This document shows, in pieces, positions 1-7,946 of a stretch of DNA of 14,854 bases (positions within the stretch are counted from its first letter, which is position 1; every line of letters starts with the position of its first letter). The notes beneath the pieces are model-generated. The model had not been told where the DNA came from. It did not search any database and saw only the letters and a program-made list of their open reading frames with translations. Origin of the DNA: an uncultured Alphaproteobacteria bacterium (lineage in GTDB: Bacteria > Pseudomonadota > Alphaproteobacteria > CAAHEQ01 > UBA3637); contig CALXTZ010000025.1 of NCBI GenBank assembly GCA_944391545.1, positions 1 through 14,854 of the forward strand, given 5' to 3'. Position numbers and translations under genes: made by a program.

Positions 1-2
1 CT

Positions 3-15
3 CCCCCCCCCCCCC
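3..15. repeat. Homopolymer tract, 13 C on the plus strand (13 G on minus)
   Basis: There are thirteen consecutive C residues directly at the left edge of the window, just beyond the terminator of the pilus operon. Runs of this length are unstable in replication and are a known substrate for slipped-strand phase variation. On the minus strand the run follows TTGACA (27 down to 22), so it could sit in the spacer of a promoter for a gene beyond the edge. Alternatively it could lie in the first codons of a minus-strand gene whose ATG is at 20-18, but that ATG has no convincing ribosome binding site. The neighbouring gene is outside the window, so its role cannot be decided here. Confidence 0.85.
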
Positions 16-42
16 GACATCTGTCAAGAAAATTCTGTGCAT

Positions 43-73
43 AAAAAAACCGCCCTCCTCAACGGAAGGCGGT
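43..73 (-). terminator. Rho-independent terminator of the pilus operon
   Basis: Read on the minus strand, a 10-bp stem pairs ACCGCCTTCC with GGAGGGCGGT, with one G-U pair and a 5-base loop GTTGA. It is followed directly by seven T. It lies about 20 bases past the stop codon of the pilR-like gene, so it marks the 3' end of the minus-strand operon. The plus strand has no T run after the hairpin, so it should act in one direction only. Confidence 0.9.
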
Positions 74-93
74 CTTCCCCCTCTTGGCAATCG

Positions 94-1218
94 CTAGCCC
101 ATCCCTGCTACCATCTGATCTTGCATATCAAACGTTCCCATAACAACCCATGCAACAATTGCAGCAATTAATAAAATTGCGACCATATTCAAAACAGACG
201 CCTTCTGTTCAATATTCCTAACACTATCTTCAAGCCATTCATTCGCCATTTGATCCAAAGCCAATTGGAAGTTATCCAATTCCGCATAAATTTGCAAATC
301 GCCGACGACTTCCCGATCCGGAAAGTTCAAGTTGGTTTTATACAGCGCATCCCCCAGGTTATCCCCGCTGTTCACAAAGAACAAAGCCCGTTCGATTCGA
401 TACAGCAAATAGGGGTTGGCATCTGACCGTAAAACACGCAAAGCTTTGGAAACCGGCGTCCCAGCTTTAACCAGCGCCGCCAAAGACATCAGCCAAGAAA
501 CCCCAACGAAAATCCGATAAATCGACCAAGGCGGCACATTATCGAAACGCGCCCGCATCCGACCTTTCCACCGCGGCAAAGTCCATGAAATAAACGCAGA
601 AATGATCGGCATCGTCAAGAAAAGGAGCAATGTATTGTTTTGAACCCATTCGGATAAACCGACCAACGTTTTTGCTTGTCCCCGCCACACCAAGTTCGGA
701 ACAGCTTCCGTCATTGGCGGCACCATATAAGCACCGACCGCGTAAATAATCAACGTCGTCAAGAACAACAGGAACATCGGGTAAGAAATAGCGCTGACAA
801 CCGGTTCTTTCATCCGTTTAACGCCTTCGACCACTTTAATCAAGTTATCCAATGCCTGATCCAAATTCGCAATATCACCGACAGACAGCATAAGCAATTC
901 GCTTTGCGGCGCCCACCCACGCAAGGCAACGGAGAAGCTTTCCCCGTTTTGAAGCGAACGCATCCAATTCGTAATGGCAATCCCCATCGTTTCGTGTTGA
1001 TCTTTCCCGTTTTTAGAGGCAATCCCGTACAATCGTTCCAACGCATCCATCAACGAGAATCGGTTCCGCAACAAAGAGGCCAACTTTCGATACATCCGAA
1101 GCCGTTCATTCGTCGAATGACGGGTCATAAATTTCGCATAAGCAATTTCAGCACCGCTAAAACTGCTTTTTTTCTTGTAAGTAAATTTCTTTTTTTGTCC
1201 TGTCGTTTCTTGCGCCAT
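94..1218 (-). CDS. pilR: Type IVb pilus inner-membrane platform protein, PilR/GspF family
   Basis: This 374-residue polytopic membrane protein matches the GspF/PilC platform family, which anchors the assembly ATPase and passes pilin subunits into the growing fibre. Two helical cytoplasmic T2SSF-like halves are visible, at roughly residues 40-140 and 235-330. Membrane segments lie at about 143-167, 194-213 and 340-362. The Pro-rich PMFL segment at the first membrane helix and the repeated 'leu-rich, G(D/E)' turns suit the family. The N-terminal 20 residues are very Lys-rich. The start ATG is preceded by AGAGGAAA, which overlaps the stop codon of the upstream ATPase gene (11-base gap), so translation is probably coupled. 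It is the last gene of the operon; a strong terminator follows. The R64 thin-pilus operon carries pilS, pilT and pilU next, and these are missing here. Family assignment is strong; the name follows R64 gene order. Confidence 0.88.
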   Translation of the reverse strand: MAQETTGQKKKFTYKKKSSFSGAEIAYAKFMTRHSTNERLRMYRKLASLLRNRFSLMDALERLYGIASKNGKDQHETMGIAITNWMRSLQNGESFSVALRGWAPQSELLMLSVGDIANLDQALDNLIKVVEGVKRMKEPVVSAISYPMFLLFLTTLIIYAVGAYMVPPMTEAVPNLVWRGQAKTLVGLSEWVQNNTLLLFLTMPIISAFISWTLPRWKGRMRARFDNVPPWSIYRIFVGVSWLMSLAALVKAGTPVSKALRVLRSDANPYLLYRIERALFFVNSGDNLGDALYKTNLNFPDREVVGDLQIYAELDNFQLALDQMANEWLEDSVRNIEQKASVLNMVAILLIAAIVAWVVMGTFDMQDQMVAGMG

Positions 1219-1229
1219 TTACGTTTCCT

Positions 1230-2954
1230 CTAATATGTCGGGCGTTCATCCAATAATCCTGTCCACCGTTCGACTTCTTCAATATCGACCGTTCCTTTCA
1301 ACATACGCGAAATCGCATTATCTTTCAAAGTCCGACCGTTGAGTTCACTCGTCCAATAATCGATGGCTTTTTTCGTTTCCCCCTTTAACATCAACTCCAA
1401 AAATGTTGAATCCGGAATCACAAATTCACCGACTACCGTCCGTCCGATAACGCCCCGATAGTCACAATAAGGACATCCTTTCCCACGCAAATAAGCATTT
1501 TCAAGACCAAAATCGCCCAATGCTTTTTTCAATCGTTCAACCGGCGGATTTTTCAAATCTTCCGTCGCCGGAATGCGGCAATGCGGACAAACGGTTCGGA
1601 ACAACCGCTGTGCCATCAGCCCCCGAACCAAGCTGGGATCTTCCAGTTTAAAATCTTCCACACCCATATCTTTCAAACGAACCAACGTCGCCGGTGCGCT
1701 GTTCGCGTGAACGGTCGTCCATACACCATGCCCGGACAAAGCACCTCGGAAAGCCAAATCCGCGGCCGACAAAGTTCGAATTTCCCCGATCATCAACATG
1801 TCCGGGTCAGAGCGAAGCGCCGCCGACAAAGCTTTCGTGAATTCGCGTTCTTTTGCTTCTTCAATACCTGCGTTCGTCACCGGCATCTGACGCGCCCCCG
1901 GAATCGGATATTCCGGCGGATCTTCCACCGTAATCAGGTTGATTTCATAGTTTCTTTCTTTCAACATGTTAATCATGTTGCGCTGCAACGTCGTCGATTT
2001 ACCGCTACCGGTCGGCCCCGACACAAATACCAACCCGATTGGCATTGCCCGCAGACGATAGAAAATATCCACTTCCTCCGGCGTAAACCCTAAAGAAGAC
2101 AAGTTCTTCGTCGGATCATTCGTCGCTCCGCCCGTATCTGCATACAATAACCGCATAACGACGTAGCGGGTTCCGAAAGCAATCGGGTTAAATTGCAAAC
2201 GAATAGCCAACACTTCGGGCGGCAACATTAATCGGCCTTTAGATCCGCGAAGCGGCGTTTTCCCTAATTTCTGCGCTGCCTGATATTCATTTTGCGCATA
2301 GTTGGAATCGGAAATATCCGCAGATGCAAACGCTGCCCGGACAAAAGCTTCCCCCCACTCGTTATTGTATTCCATTTCGGCCTGTAACATCCCGTTCACA
2401 CGGAACATAACCGTTGTGTGATCTGCCACGATAATGTGAATATCGGACACTTTCATCTTTGCCGCATGCGTGATAATCGTCACAAAGTCACGTTGCATCC
2501 GAATTTGATCTTGTTCTTCAACGACTTCTGTTGTCGTGGGGCGTTTGGTCGCGTATTCATAAATATCGCTGATCACCGCCATGGACACGCATTCCGGTTC
2601 TCCGATTTGCAGGTTGCGCTTTTGAGCCAACACTTGGAAGGAAAGAACACGGCCGTCGTGTTTATAGGGTTCCGCGACTAAAAAGCGGCCGTTGGAAAAC
2701 AACGCCAGCAACAGACGTGTTTCTTCTTTGACCGGAAAGATGCTTCCCGGCGCAGTAATACATTCGTTTCCGTCAGCAAACAAAGAGGCAATGAACTCGG
2801 GTGTTGACGTCACCAGATGTCGAGGTCCTCTGCCTTCCGGGACAATTGCATCACCCGGAGAAGCGCGTTGCGGGATCATCGTCTGTTCTTTATCCGTTAC
2901 AGACGTTTGTTCCGCAGCCTCCTTTTTTTCGGGCGTTTCGACATCTTCGCTCAT
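1230..2954 (-). CDS. pilQ: Type IVb pilus assembly ATPase, GspE/PilB superfamily (R64 PilQ type)
   Basis: This 574-residue cytoplasmic secretion ATPase should power pilus extension by hydrolysing ATP under the platform protein encoded next. The Walker A motif GPTGSGKST is at residues 313-321. An Asp box (ITVEDPPEY) is at 341-349, Walker B (MLMIGEIR) at about 386-393, and a His box (GHGVWTTVHA) at 408-417. A tetracysteine zinc site is formed by C456/C459 and C494/C497, as in GspE and PilB. The N-terminal 150 residues are divergent; residues 152-260 form the N2-like domain. In R64 nomenclature this gene is pilQ, not to be confused with the PilQ secretin of type IVa pili. It begins 19 bases after the PilP-type gene with a GGGGA-type binding site and ends 11 bases before the platform gene. 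All catalytic motifs are intact. Confidence 0.93.
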   Translation of the reverse strand: MSEDVETPEKKEAAEQTSVTDKEQTMIPQRASPGDAIVPEGRGPRHLVTSTPEFIASLFADGNECITAPGSIFPVKEETRLLLALFSNGRFLVAEPYKHDGRVLSFQVLAQKRNLQIGEPECVSMAVISDIYEYATKRPTTTEVVEEQDQIRMQRDFVTIITHAAKMKVSDIHIIVADHTTVMFRVNGMLQAEMEYNNEWGEAFVRAAFASADISDSNYAQNEYQAAQKLGKTPLRGSKGRLMLPPEVLAIRLQFNPIAFGTRYVVMRLLYADTGGATNDPTKNLSSLGFTPEEVDIFYRLRAMPIGLVFVSGPTGSGKSTTLQRNMINMLKERNYEINLITVEDPPEYPIPGARQMPVTNAGIEEAKEREFTKALSAALRSDPDMLMIGEIRTLSAADLAFRGALSGHGVWTTVHANSAPATLVRLKDMGVEDFKLEDPSLVRGLMAQRLFRTVCPHCRIPATEDLKNPPVERLKKALGDFGLENAYLRGKGCPYCDYRGVIGRTVVGEFVIPDSTFLELMLKGETKKAIDYWTSELNGRTLKDNAISRMLKGTVDIEEVERWTGLLDERPTY

Positions 2955-2973
2955 TTTTCCCCGCGATTTTCAT

Positions 2974-3861
2974 TTATTCTTGTGCAACAATTGTTTCTGC
3001 CGGTTTCGGGACATTGACAACCATCGGTGATTTTTCGACACGTTCTTCTTTTCCGTCTTTTTCAAAGACAACAGCCCCTTTTGTAATGGACTTGACTTTA
3101 TAACCGGACGGAATTTCATTGCCGACTTTCACGGAGAAAACAACACCGTCTTCACCGTATAACCGAGCTGTCAACTTTCCTTTAACCCCCTTAATATCCA
3201 AAATCGTTAATTTCGGGAAAGTCTCAACGACTTCTTCAACAACTTCGGTTGTTTCGGACGGTTGGGCAGAACTGCTTGAAACAGCGGTTGTTTGTTGCGG
3301 CTTTTGCGCTTCTGCCAACAAAGCTTCTTTTCGAGCCTCCGCTTCTTCAATTTGTTTTTCCAACAACTCCGTCTGCATCTTCTTTTCCAAAATTTCCTGA
3401 CGAATACGTTCTTGTTCCTGCATCCATTCAACCCGCGTCCGAATCACGCTTTCACGTTTTTCAATCTCATCCAAACGCGCTTGACGATAGGCAGCTTTCA
3501 ACTTTTCCAAGTCATTTTTCAGTTGTTCGCGTTGTGTTTGGAGCTTTAAAAACACATTTCCGCGTTCCAAATCAGCCATTTCATGGAAAACTTCACTGGT
3601 AATCCGGCCCAAAAGCTGTTCACTCGGCGCCGCTTTTTTAGAAACAACCACAGCCATCGGAGACGGATTTTTAATCGCGCTGTCCGTCAGGTTCGGCAAC
3701 ATGGCTTCTTTCATCTCACCTAAAGAGGAGCGTTGCGGAAAATCCACCGGCGTCGGTTCATCCGTCACGGTCGGTACGTTTTGCGCCGTTGCACTGCCGA
3801 ATGCCATGCAAATGCTTAACGCCGTCATCACTGTTAAAGAAGATAAAAATTTATTTTTCAT
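2974..3861 (-). CDS. pilP: Type IVb pilus periplasmic protein, PilP-like, with long coiled coil
   Basis: An N-terminal signal peptide (about 27 residues ending near A-T-A-Q) directs the protein to the periplasm. A charged helical region rich in Glu, Lys, Gln and Arg spans about residues 80-190 and should form a coiled coil. A Ser/Gln-rich linker follows. The C-terminal 75 residues form a compact beta-rich domain with the pattern I-x-G-V-x-G, V-x-V-G-x-E-I-P-x-G-Y-x-V, which fits the PilP family that links secretin and inner-membrane complex. An upstream in-frame ATG exists at 3876, but AAGGA at 3873-3869 sits 7 bases before the ATG at 3861, so I chose 3861 (295 residues). The start overlaps the end of the PilO-type gene by 11 bases. 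The coiled coil makes it longer than a bare PilP domain. Confidence is good for the role and moderate for the exact family. Confidence 0.75.
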   Translation of the reverse strand: MKNKFLSSLTVMTALSICMAFGSATAQNVPTVTDEPTPVDFPQRSSLGEMKEAMLPNLTDSAIKNPSPMAVVVSKKAAPSEQLLGRITSEVFHEMADLERGNVFLKLQTQREQLKNDLEKLKAAYRQARLDEIEKRESVIRTRVEWMQEQERIRQEILEKKMQTELLEKQIEEAEARKEALLAEAQKPQQTTAVSSSSAQPSETTEVVEEVVETFPKLTILDIKGVKGKLTARLYGEDGVVFSVKVGNEIPSGYKVKSITKGAVVFEKDGKEERVEKSPMVVNVPKPAETIVAQE

Positions 3862-5287
3862 AGATACGTCCTTCATAGCTCCAGTTCTCCGTTAATGCCG
3901 ATTCTGATCGTGGGTTATATTGAATTCTGACAATTTCAAGGGCCGAGAATTTGTCAAAGAAAGATTCCCATGCGGGCGGGTCCATGGCCGAGGAAAAACT
4001 AAAGGATAAAAACTTGTAGGTTTTCCCTTGCGGCAACTGCTGCCCAGGTTGTGCGGCCGCCTGTTGTTGCGGTGTCGGCCCGCCGATGGTCACTTCCTGC
4101 GGCTGCATGGCAATCCGCATGCTCAATGCTTGAGAAATGTCCGTCAATTCGCGGCGAATACGCGCCAAAGACAACGTCGGCGTCGATGCAATAATCGGTA
4201 AGTCATTGTATTTAATTGAAGCCGTCGCCGAATCGCCCGTTTCATTGATATTTAATTCAATGTCTTTAAATTTATATTCTTCATACGCCGATTGCAGCCA
4301 CGCAATTCGCCCGCCACGAGGCCAGCTCATCCGCCAACCGGTCGTAATCCCCTGCGGTGTGCAGACAATCTGATTAAGCGCCCAACCCGGCACGGTCATT
4401 GATTTTAACTGATAAGCATAGCTCCAGCACCGATTTAAAAACGGATTGACTTCCACCAATTTTTCCCATGGTTTTTCTTCTTCACGCGTCGGTTCCACCG
4501 TTTGAATCGCCGCTTGCGGTTGAACCGGTTCAATTTTCATCGGCTGCGTTGCCGCTCGGTCATACAGCATAAAGATAAAGTACACGATAATGCCGACAAC
4601 CACTAAAATCAAAGCCGCAATCGCAAGAAGGATTTTTGTTCCTCTGGCTGCGCTTAAACTGACAAGACGGACCTGAAACGCATTTTTCAGCAGTTCCGCC
4701 AAATCCATTTCTTCGGTGCCGTCAATGTGCCACTCCGCCGGCGCAATTTTATAGCCCCAATCCGGAACAGCCATCATTGAAAAGAAAGCATCTTTTGCTT
4801 GCGCTTCATCCCGATATAAGACATCTTCTTCCGGCAAAATCAAATCATTTCTGACAGCGACAAACCACCACCCTTCCGGCACTTTAAAGACTGCGACAAA
4901 GGATGATTTGTCCGACAAAGCATCTAAAACGGAAATACCGCCGACACTGATGCCTTCCGCATGACCTTTGGATTTTTTACCGATCCCGTACTGCGGTGCC
5001 CGACCGTAGTGAATGCAATATAAATCCGATCCGGCATCAGCTTCCATTGTTTCCCGAATTTCCGGAATAGGATCATCTACATCCTGTAAAGGTTGCCAAA
5101 ACAGCCCGACCGCATATTTATTTTTTCCGACCGTAATCAAATCTTTTTGTTCAGGCGCATTTGATGCCGGCTGTTCTTGAACAACCGCCGGTTCCGGCTC
5201 CTGCCCGGCCAAAAGAGGGGAGTCCCCTTCTTTTGGGGGTGAGAACAGAAAGTTTTGTTCTTTTACTTCGTTTTCGTTATCGACCAC
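3851..5287 (-). CDS. pilO: Type IVb pilus inner-membrane accessory protein, PilO-like (PAP_PilO family)
   Basis: This 478-residue bitopic membrane protein has a cytoplasmic N-terminal part of about 217 residues, a single hydrophobic helix at about 218-241 and a periplasmic C-terminal part. This is the layout of the PilO pilin accessory proteins of IncI thin pili, which join the cytoplasmic ATPase side to the periplasmic secretin. The cytoplasmic part holds a G-L-F-W-Q segment near residue 61 and W-W-F-V-A-V near 140, typical of the family's nucleotide-binding-like fold. Pro/Gln-rich stretches lie at 249-275 and near 405-425. The start is GTG (5287-5285) with AGGGAG 7 bases upstream. It lies 16 bases after the secretin gene and overlaps the PilP-type start by 11 bases. 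The family call rests on layout, operon position and weak motif recall. Confidence 0.75.
   Translation of the reverse strand: MVDNENEVKEQNFLFSPPKEGDSPLLAGQEPEPAVVQEQPASNAPEQKDLITVGKNKYAVGLFWQPLQDVDDPIPEIRETMEADAGSDLYCIHYGRAPQYGIGKKSKGHAEGISVGGISVLDALSDKSSFVAVFKVPEGWWFVAVRNDLILPEEDVLYRDEAQAKDAFFSMMAVPDWGYKIAPAEWHIDGTEEMDLAELLKNAFQVRLVSLSAARGTKILLAIAALILVVVGIIVYFIFMLYDRAATQPMKIEPVQPQAAIQTVEPTREEEKPWEKLVEVNPFLNRCWSYAYQLKSMTVPGWALNQIVCTPQGITTGWRMSWPRGGRIAWLQSAYEEYKFKDIELNINETGDSATASIKYNDLPIIASTPTLSLARIRRELTDISQALSMRIAMQPQEVTIGGPTPQQQAAAQPGQQLPQGKTYKFLSFSFSSAMDPPAWESFFDKFSALEIVRIQYNPRSESALTENWSYEGRIYEK
3869..3873 (-). promoter_or_regulatory. Ribosome binding site that sets the pilP start
   Basis: AAGGA on the minus strand lies 7 bases before the ATG at 3861 and inside the last codons of the PilO-type gene. 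The alternative ATG at 3876 has GGAG only 2 bases away, which is too close, so the downstream start is preferred. Confidence 0.6.
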
Positions 5288-5303
5288 GGTCGGACTCCCT
5301 TAT

Positions 5304-6968
5304 TTAGAAATTTTCCATGCGTGTTTCCGGCGACAGCGGAGAAATCAAAATTTCCGGCGTCAACAGAATAACCAGCACGTTACGACTTTGGTTCGTAAAT
5401 TCCTTACCGCCCAAAATCGACATCCGCGGTTGACCGATACCGGCCGAATCCGTTTTATTCGTGACCGTTTCAAACCCGGTCAAGACCAATGTCGATCCCG
5501 AACGCATCGCAATTTCTTGGACAAAGCCGCGCGTTTGCATTTTTGGCAATTGAACAACCGTTACGTCTCCGTTGTTGTATCCCGCCCCGGAAGAGGAAGA
5601 ACTCCCTGTTCCTGACGAACTGTCGTCATCATCCTCACCGTTTCCGGTTGTCGATCCGTCTGACGAGAAAGTCGTTAAAGAAATCAAATCCGTCAAAGTC
5701 ATCGTGAACAGCATAATCAATCGGCCGTTATCTAAAATACGCGGCAACAATTCCATCGTAAACCCGTAATTCAACGTATCCGTATCCATTTCAACGGAAG
5801 TTGAGTTATTGTCGCTGGAATAGTTGTCCTTTTCAATTGTTGTTTCTTTCACGTAGTTTTCCTGGGTCGTCACCTGAACCGGCGCAACTTTGTTGTTCAA
5901 CGTCGTTACACTGGTGCTTGTGACCAAAGCCGTTTTCCCCTGCGTAGACAAAGCTTGAATAATCGCGGAAGAATCTTTCCACTTTGAATCCAACAAAGCC
6001 AACGTCAACTGACCAGCCGTCGAGGCACCGGAACCTTGCGCAAACGGTCCGATAATGTTTCCGCTGATGCTGCCCGAATTAAAGACGGCATTTAAATTCA
6101 ACCCGTATTGATCCGCGTTTTCAAGCGTCACTTGCAACACTTTCACGGAAATAGCCACTTGCCGCGACATTTTTTCATTCAAATCCTGAACATACCGCGC
6201 AATTTTTTGGATGGTAAACGGCGGCGCCGTCACGGTTACGGTTCCGTTTGTCGGAGACATCAGCATTTCGCCCTGCCCGCCCATAACTTGTTTAATCCCG
6301 TTTTCAATATTTGTCCACAGTTCCAATTTAATGTCCGTTGACATGCTGAGCGTCGTAGACGCCGCGCCACTGTTGTCATTTGAAACCGGTGTTCCACTTA
6401 AACTCGCGCTCATGGTCGATTCAACCGGCAAAGCGTAAATCGTAAAAACACGCGTTTCCATTTTATAGAACGAAATCTCACCTTTGCGGTATTTCCACCA
6501 AATCGACATTTTATGCGAAATCATATCCAGCAAGCCGCTTAAGCTGCCTGAATAATCCAACGCCAATGTTTGATCCGGAATTTCATTATTCGCTTTTAAT
6601 TCATCCAAAGAAAACCGTAATCCCGTCATTTCACGCAATTGATCGACCAAATGAATCAAATCAACCGGTTCGTTAACGGAAAAAGTAATTGCATCCGGGC
6701 CTTCAAAAACAGCCGGTAACGGTTCTCCGCCCGCGATTTTAAAACTGTCTTCACCCAACCAAATATCGTCTTTGGTCAAAACAGTGTCAATCGGTTCGGG
6801 CGCATAGGGTAATTTCGCCTGTTCAACATAAGCATCCGTTTCGGCCAAAACCGTTTCAATGTTATCATCAACTTCACGGATGTGATTATTCTTGCAGGCG
6901 ACCAAGGCTAAACACGCCATGATCACGCCTGCGATTAAAAAACTGTATGACCGTTTCTTATTCGGCAT
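5304..6968 (-). CDS. pilN: Type IVb pilus outer-membrane lipoprotein secretin, PilN-like
   Basis: This secretin subunit forms the outer-membrane ring through which the pilus passes. With the start chosen here it has 554 residues. The signal peptide ends in the lipobox L-V-A-C with Cys25, so it is a lipidated secretin as in the PilN/BfpB group. Periplasmic N domains cover about residues 90-290. The secretin core follows, with V-A-P-V-Q-V-T-T-Q near 361 and the C-terminal signature region 470-545 (V-V-Q-L-P-K, G-S-T-L-V-L-T-G-F-E, V-L-V-I-L-L-T-P-E-I). An acidic, Ser/Gly-rich insert lies at about 436-465 between core strands. An upstream ATG at 6974 touches the binding site, whereas GGGAGG at 6980-6975 is 6 bases from the ATG at 6968, so the latter is chosen. 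It overlaps the preceding gene by 11 bases. Confidence 0.92.
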   Translation of the reverse strand: MPNKKRSYSFLIAGVIMACLALVACKNNHIREVDDNIETVLAETDAYVEQAKLPYAPEPIDTVLTKDDIWLGEDSFKIAGGEPLPAVFEGPDAITFSVNEPVDLIHLVDQLREMTGLRFSLDELKANNEIPDQTLALDYSGSLSGLLDMISHKMSIWWKYRKGEISFYKMETRVFTIYALPVESTMSASLSGTPVSNDNSGAASTTLSMSTDIKLELWTNIENGIKQVMGGQGEMLMSPTNGTVTVTAPPFTIQKIARYVQDLNEKMSRQVAISVKVLQVTLENADQYGLNLNAVFNSGSISGNIIGPFAQGSGASTAGQLTLALLDSKWKDSSAIIQALSTQGKTALVTSTSVTTLNNKVAPVQVTTQENYVKETTIEKDNYSSDNNSTSVEMDTDTLNYGFTMELLPRILDNGRLIMLFTMTLTDLISLTTFSSDGSTTGNGEDDDDSSSGTGSSSSSGAGYNNGDVTVVQLPKMQTRGFVQEIAMRSGSTLVLTGFETVTNKTDSAGIGQPRMSILGGKEFTNQSRNVLVILLTPEILISPLSPETRMENF

Positions 6969-7845
6969 TTTCATCCTCCCGCGTACTGATGACTAACACT
7001 TTGTTTCCTTTATAGAAGACCCCTTTCGGAGCCGGTCTTGCCCGAGCGAACGACCGCAATAATGCGGCAGAAACATCCATAAAGCGGCCGCGGAAAACAG
7101 CGCCGGCTTCCAACGTGTAATCCCGATCCATGTTCCAAACGACGCGCCAACCGGCTTCATCGCCCCATTCCGTCAACAACCCGCGCAACGTCGATCCTTC
7201 CGTCGCTACCCAATCTTTAATTTCGTCGCATTTTTTGCTTTCTTCAATTTGTTTGACGACCTTCGCCTTTTCTTCGGCCAAACGTGTTTGTTCCGCCTTC
7301 AAAGCTTCCATTTCCTTTTGCAACCGTTCTTTTTCGGCATCCGTTACCGTCGGTTGAGGAGCTGGTTTCGGTTCCGGCGCAGGCACTGCTTGCGGTTGAG
7401 GTTTTTCTTCAATCACCTCTTGCGTTTGCACGATTGTCGTTTTGGTCATGACTTCTTCAGTTACCACCGGTTTTGCTTTCGGAGCGGGCACAACAACCTG
7501 TTCGACAGGCGGCGCCGGTTTTTTCTTGACATCTGTCGGTTGAACTTCTTTCACCGTTTCTTTTCGCGCACACGGCGTCACTTTTTTAGGTTTGACGGGA
7601 ACCGCGCGGTCACCACCGGGCGTTGATTGAGCAATCGCCTTGGATTGAGCCGGAACAATAACCTCGTTCACCTCGACCTTTTCAACATACATCTGCCCGG
7701 CGCAAGGACATGGCCGATCATACGCATAAGTGTTATAAGGATTATTGCCATCGTACTGCGTTTTGTTTGCGCACGCCGATAAAACGGCAGCAACCATAAC
7801 CAAAGTGATATTTACGAATATCTGTGGGTTAACTGTATGTTTCAT
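6958..7845 (-). CDS. Pilus-associated lipoprotein with TcpQ/PilL-type C-terminal domain
   Basis: This 295-residue lipoprotein has the lipobox L-S-A-C with Cys25 after a hydrophobic signal peptide. The middle (about 65-170) is rich in Pro, Val, Lys and Glu and probably spans the periplasm in extended form. A short coiled coil follows at about 168-205. The last 80 residues (from T-L-R-G-L-L-T-E-W to V-L-V-I-S) have the features of the TcpQ/PilL C-terminal domain, with W-D-x-D-like and V-F-R-G-x-F-x-D segments. That domain binds or stabilises the secretin of type IVb pili. In R64 the PilL lipoprotein precedes pilM and pilN; here it directly precedes and overlaps the secretin gene by 11 bases. 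A binding site GGAGAG lies upstream of the ATG. A Cys-Pro-Cys motif near residue 47 is unexplained. Its role as secretin partner is inferred from domain and position. Confidence 0.75.
   Translation of the reverse strand: MKHTVNPQIFVNITLVMVAAVLSACANKTQYDGNNPYNTYAYDRPCPCAGQMYVEKVEVNEVIVPAQSKAIAQSTPGGDRAVPVKPKKVTPCARKETVKEVQPTDVKKKPAPPVEQVVVPAPKAKPVVTEEVMTKTTIVQTQEVIEEKPQPQAVPAPEPKPAPQPTVTDAEKERLQKEMEALKAEQTRLAEEKAKVVKQIEESKKCDEIKDWVATEGSTLRGLLTEWGDEAGWRVVWNMDRDYTLEAGAVFRGRFMDVSAALLRSFARARPAPKGVFYKGNKVLVISTREDENAE
6975..6980 (-). promoter_or_regulatory. Ribosome binding site that sets the pilN start
   Basis: GGGAGG on the minus strand lies 6 bases before the ATG at 6968 and directly abuts the alternative ATG at 6974. 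It sits inside the coding region of the upstream TcpQ-like gene, which suggests coupled translation. Confidence 0.65.
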
Positions 7846-7946
7846 AAGGACTCTCCAACCTTTTTAAATAAATGTCAAAAACCGTATCGGTATACTTACT
7901 CCTTATTATTTATAAAACATAAATGTTAACAATTCGTATATATTTT

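Noticed and set aside
676..1233. 185-codon plus-strand open frame opposite the platform gene
   Set aside because: It is antisense to a clear GspF-family gene; the composition (many His, Arg and Asn) is typical of a reverse-strand artefact.
1581..2093. Long plus-strand open frame opposite the assembly ATPase gene
   Set aside because: It is a shadow of a strongly supported ATPase gene. It has no ribosome binding site and no recognisable domain.
7846..7946. Possible internal promoter before the TcpQ-like gene (TTGACA at 7878-7873 on minus)
   Set aside because: No -10 element stands at a suitable distance, and another pair (TTGTTA/AATAAT) is too weak to report. The 101-base gap is A/T-rich but otherwise shows nothing firm.
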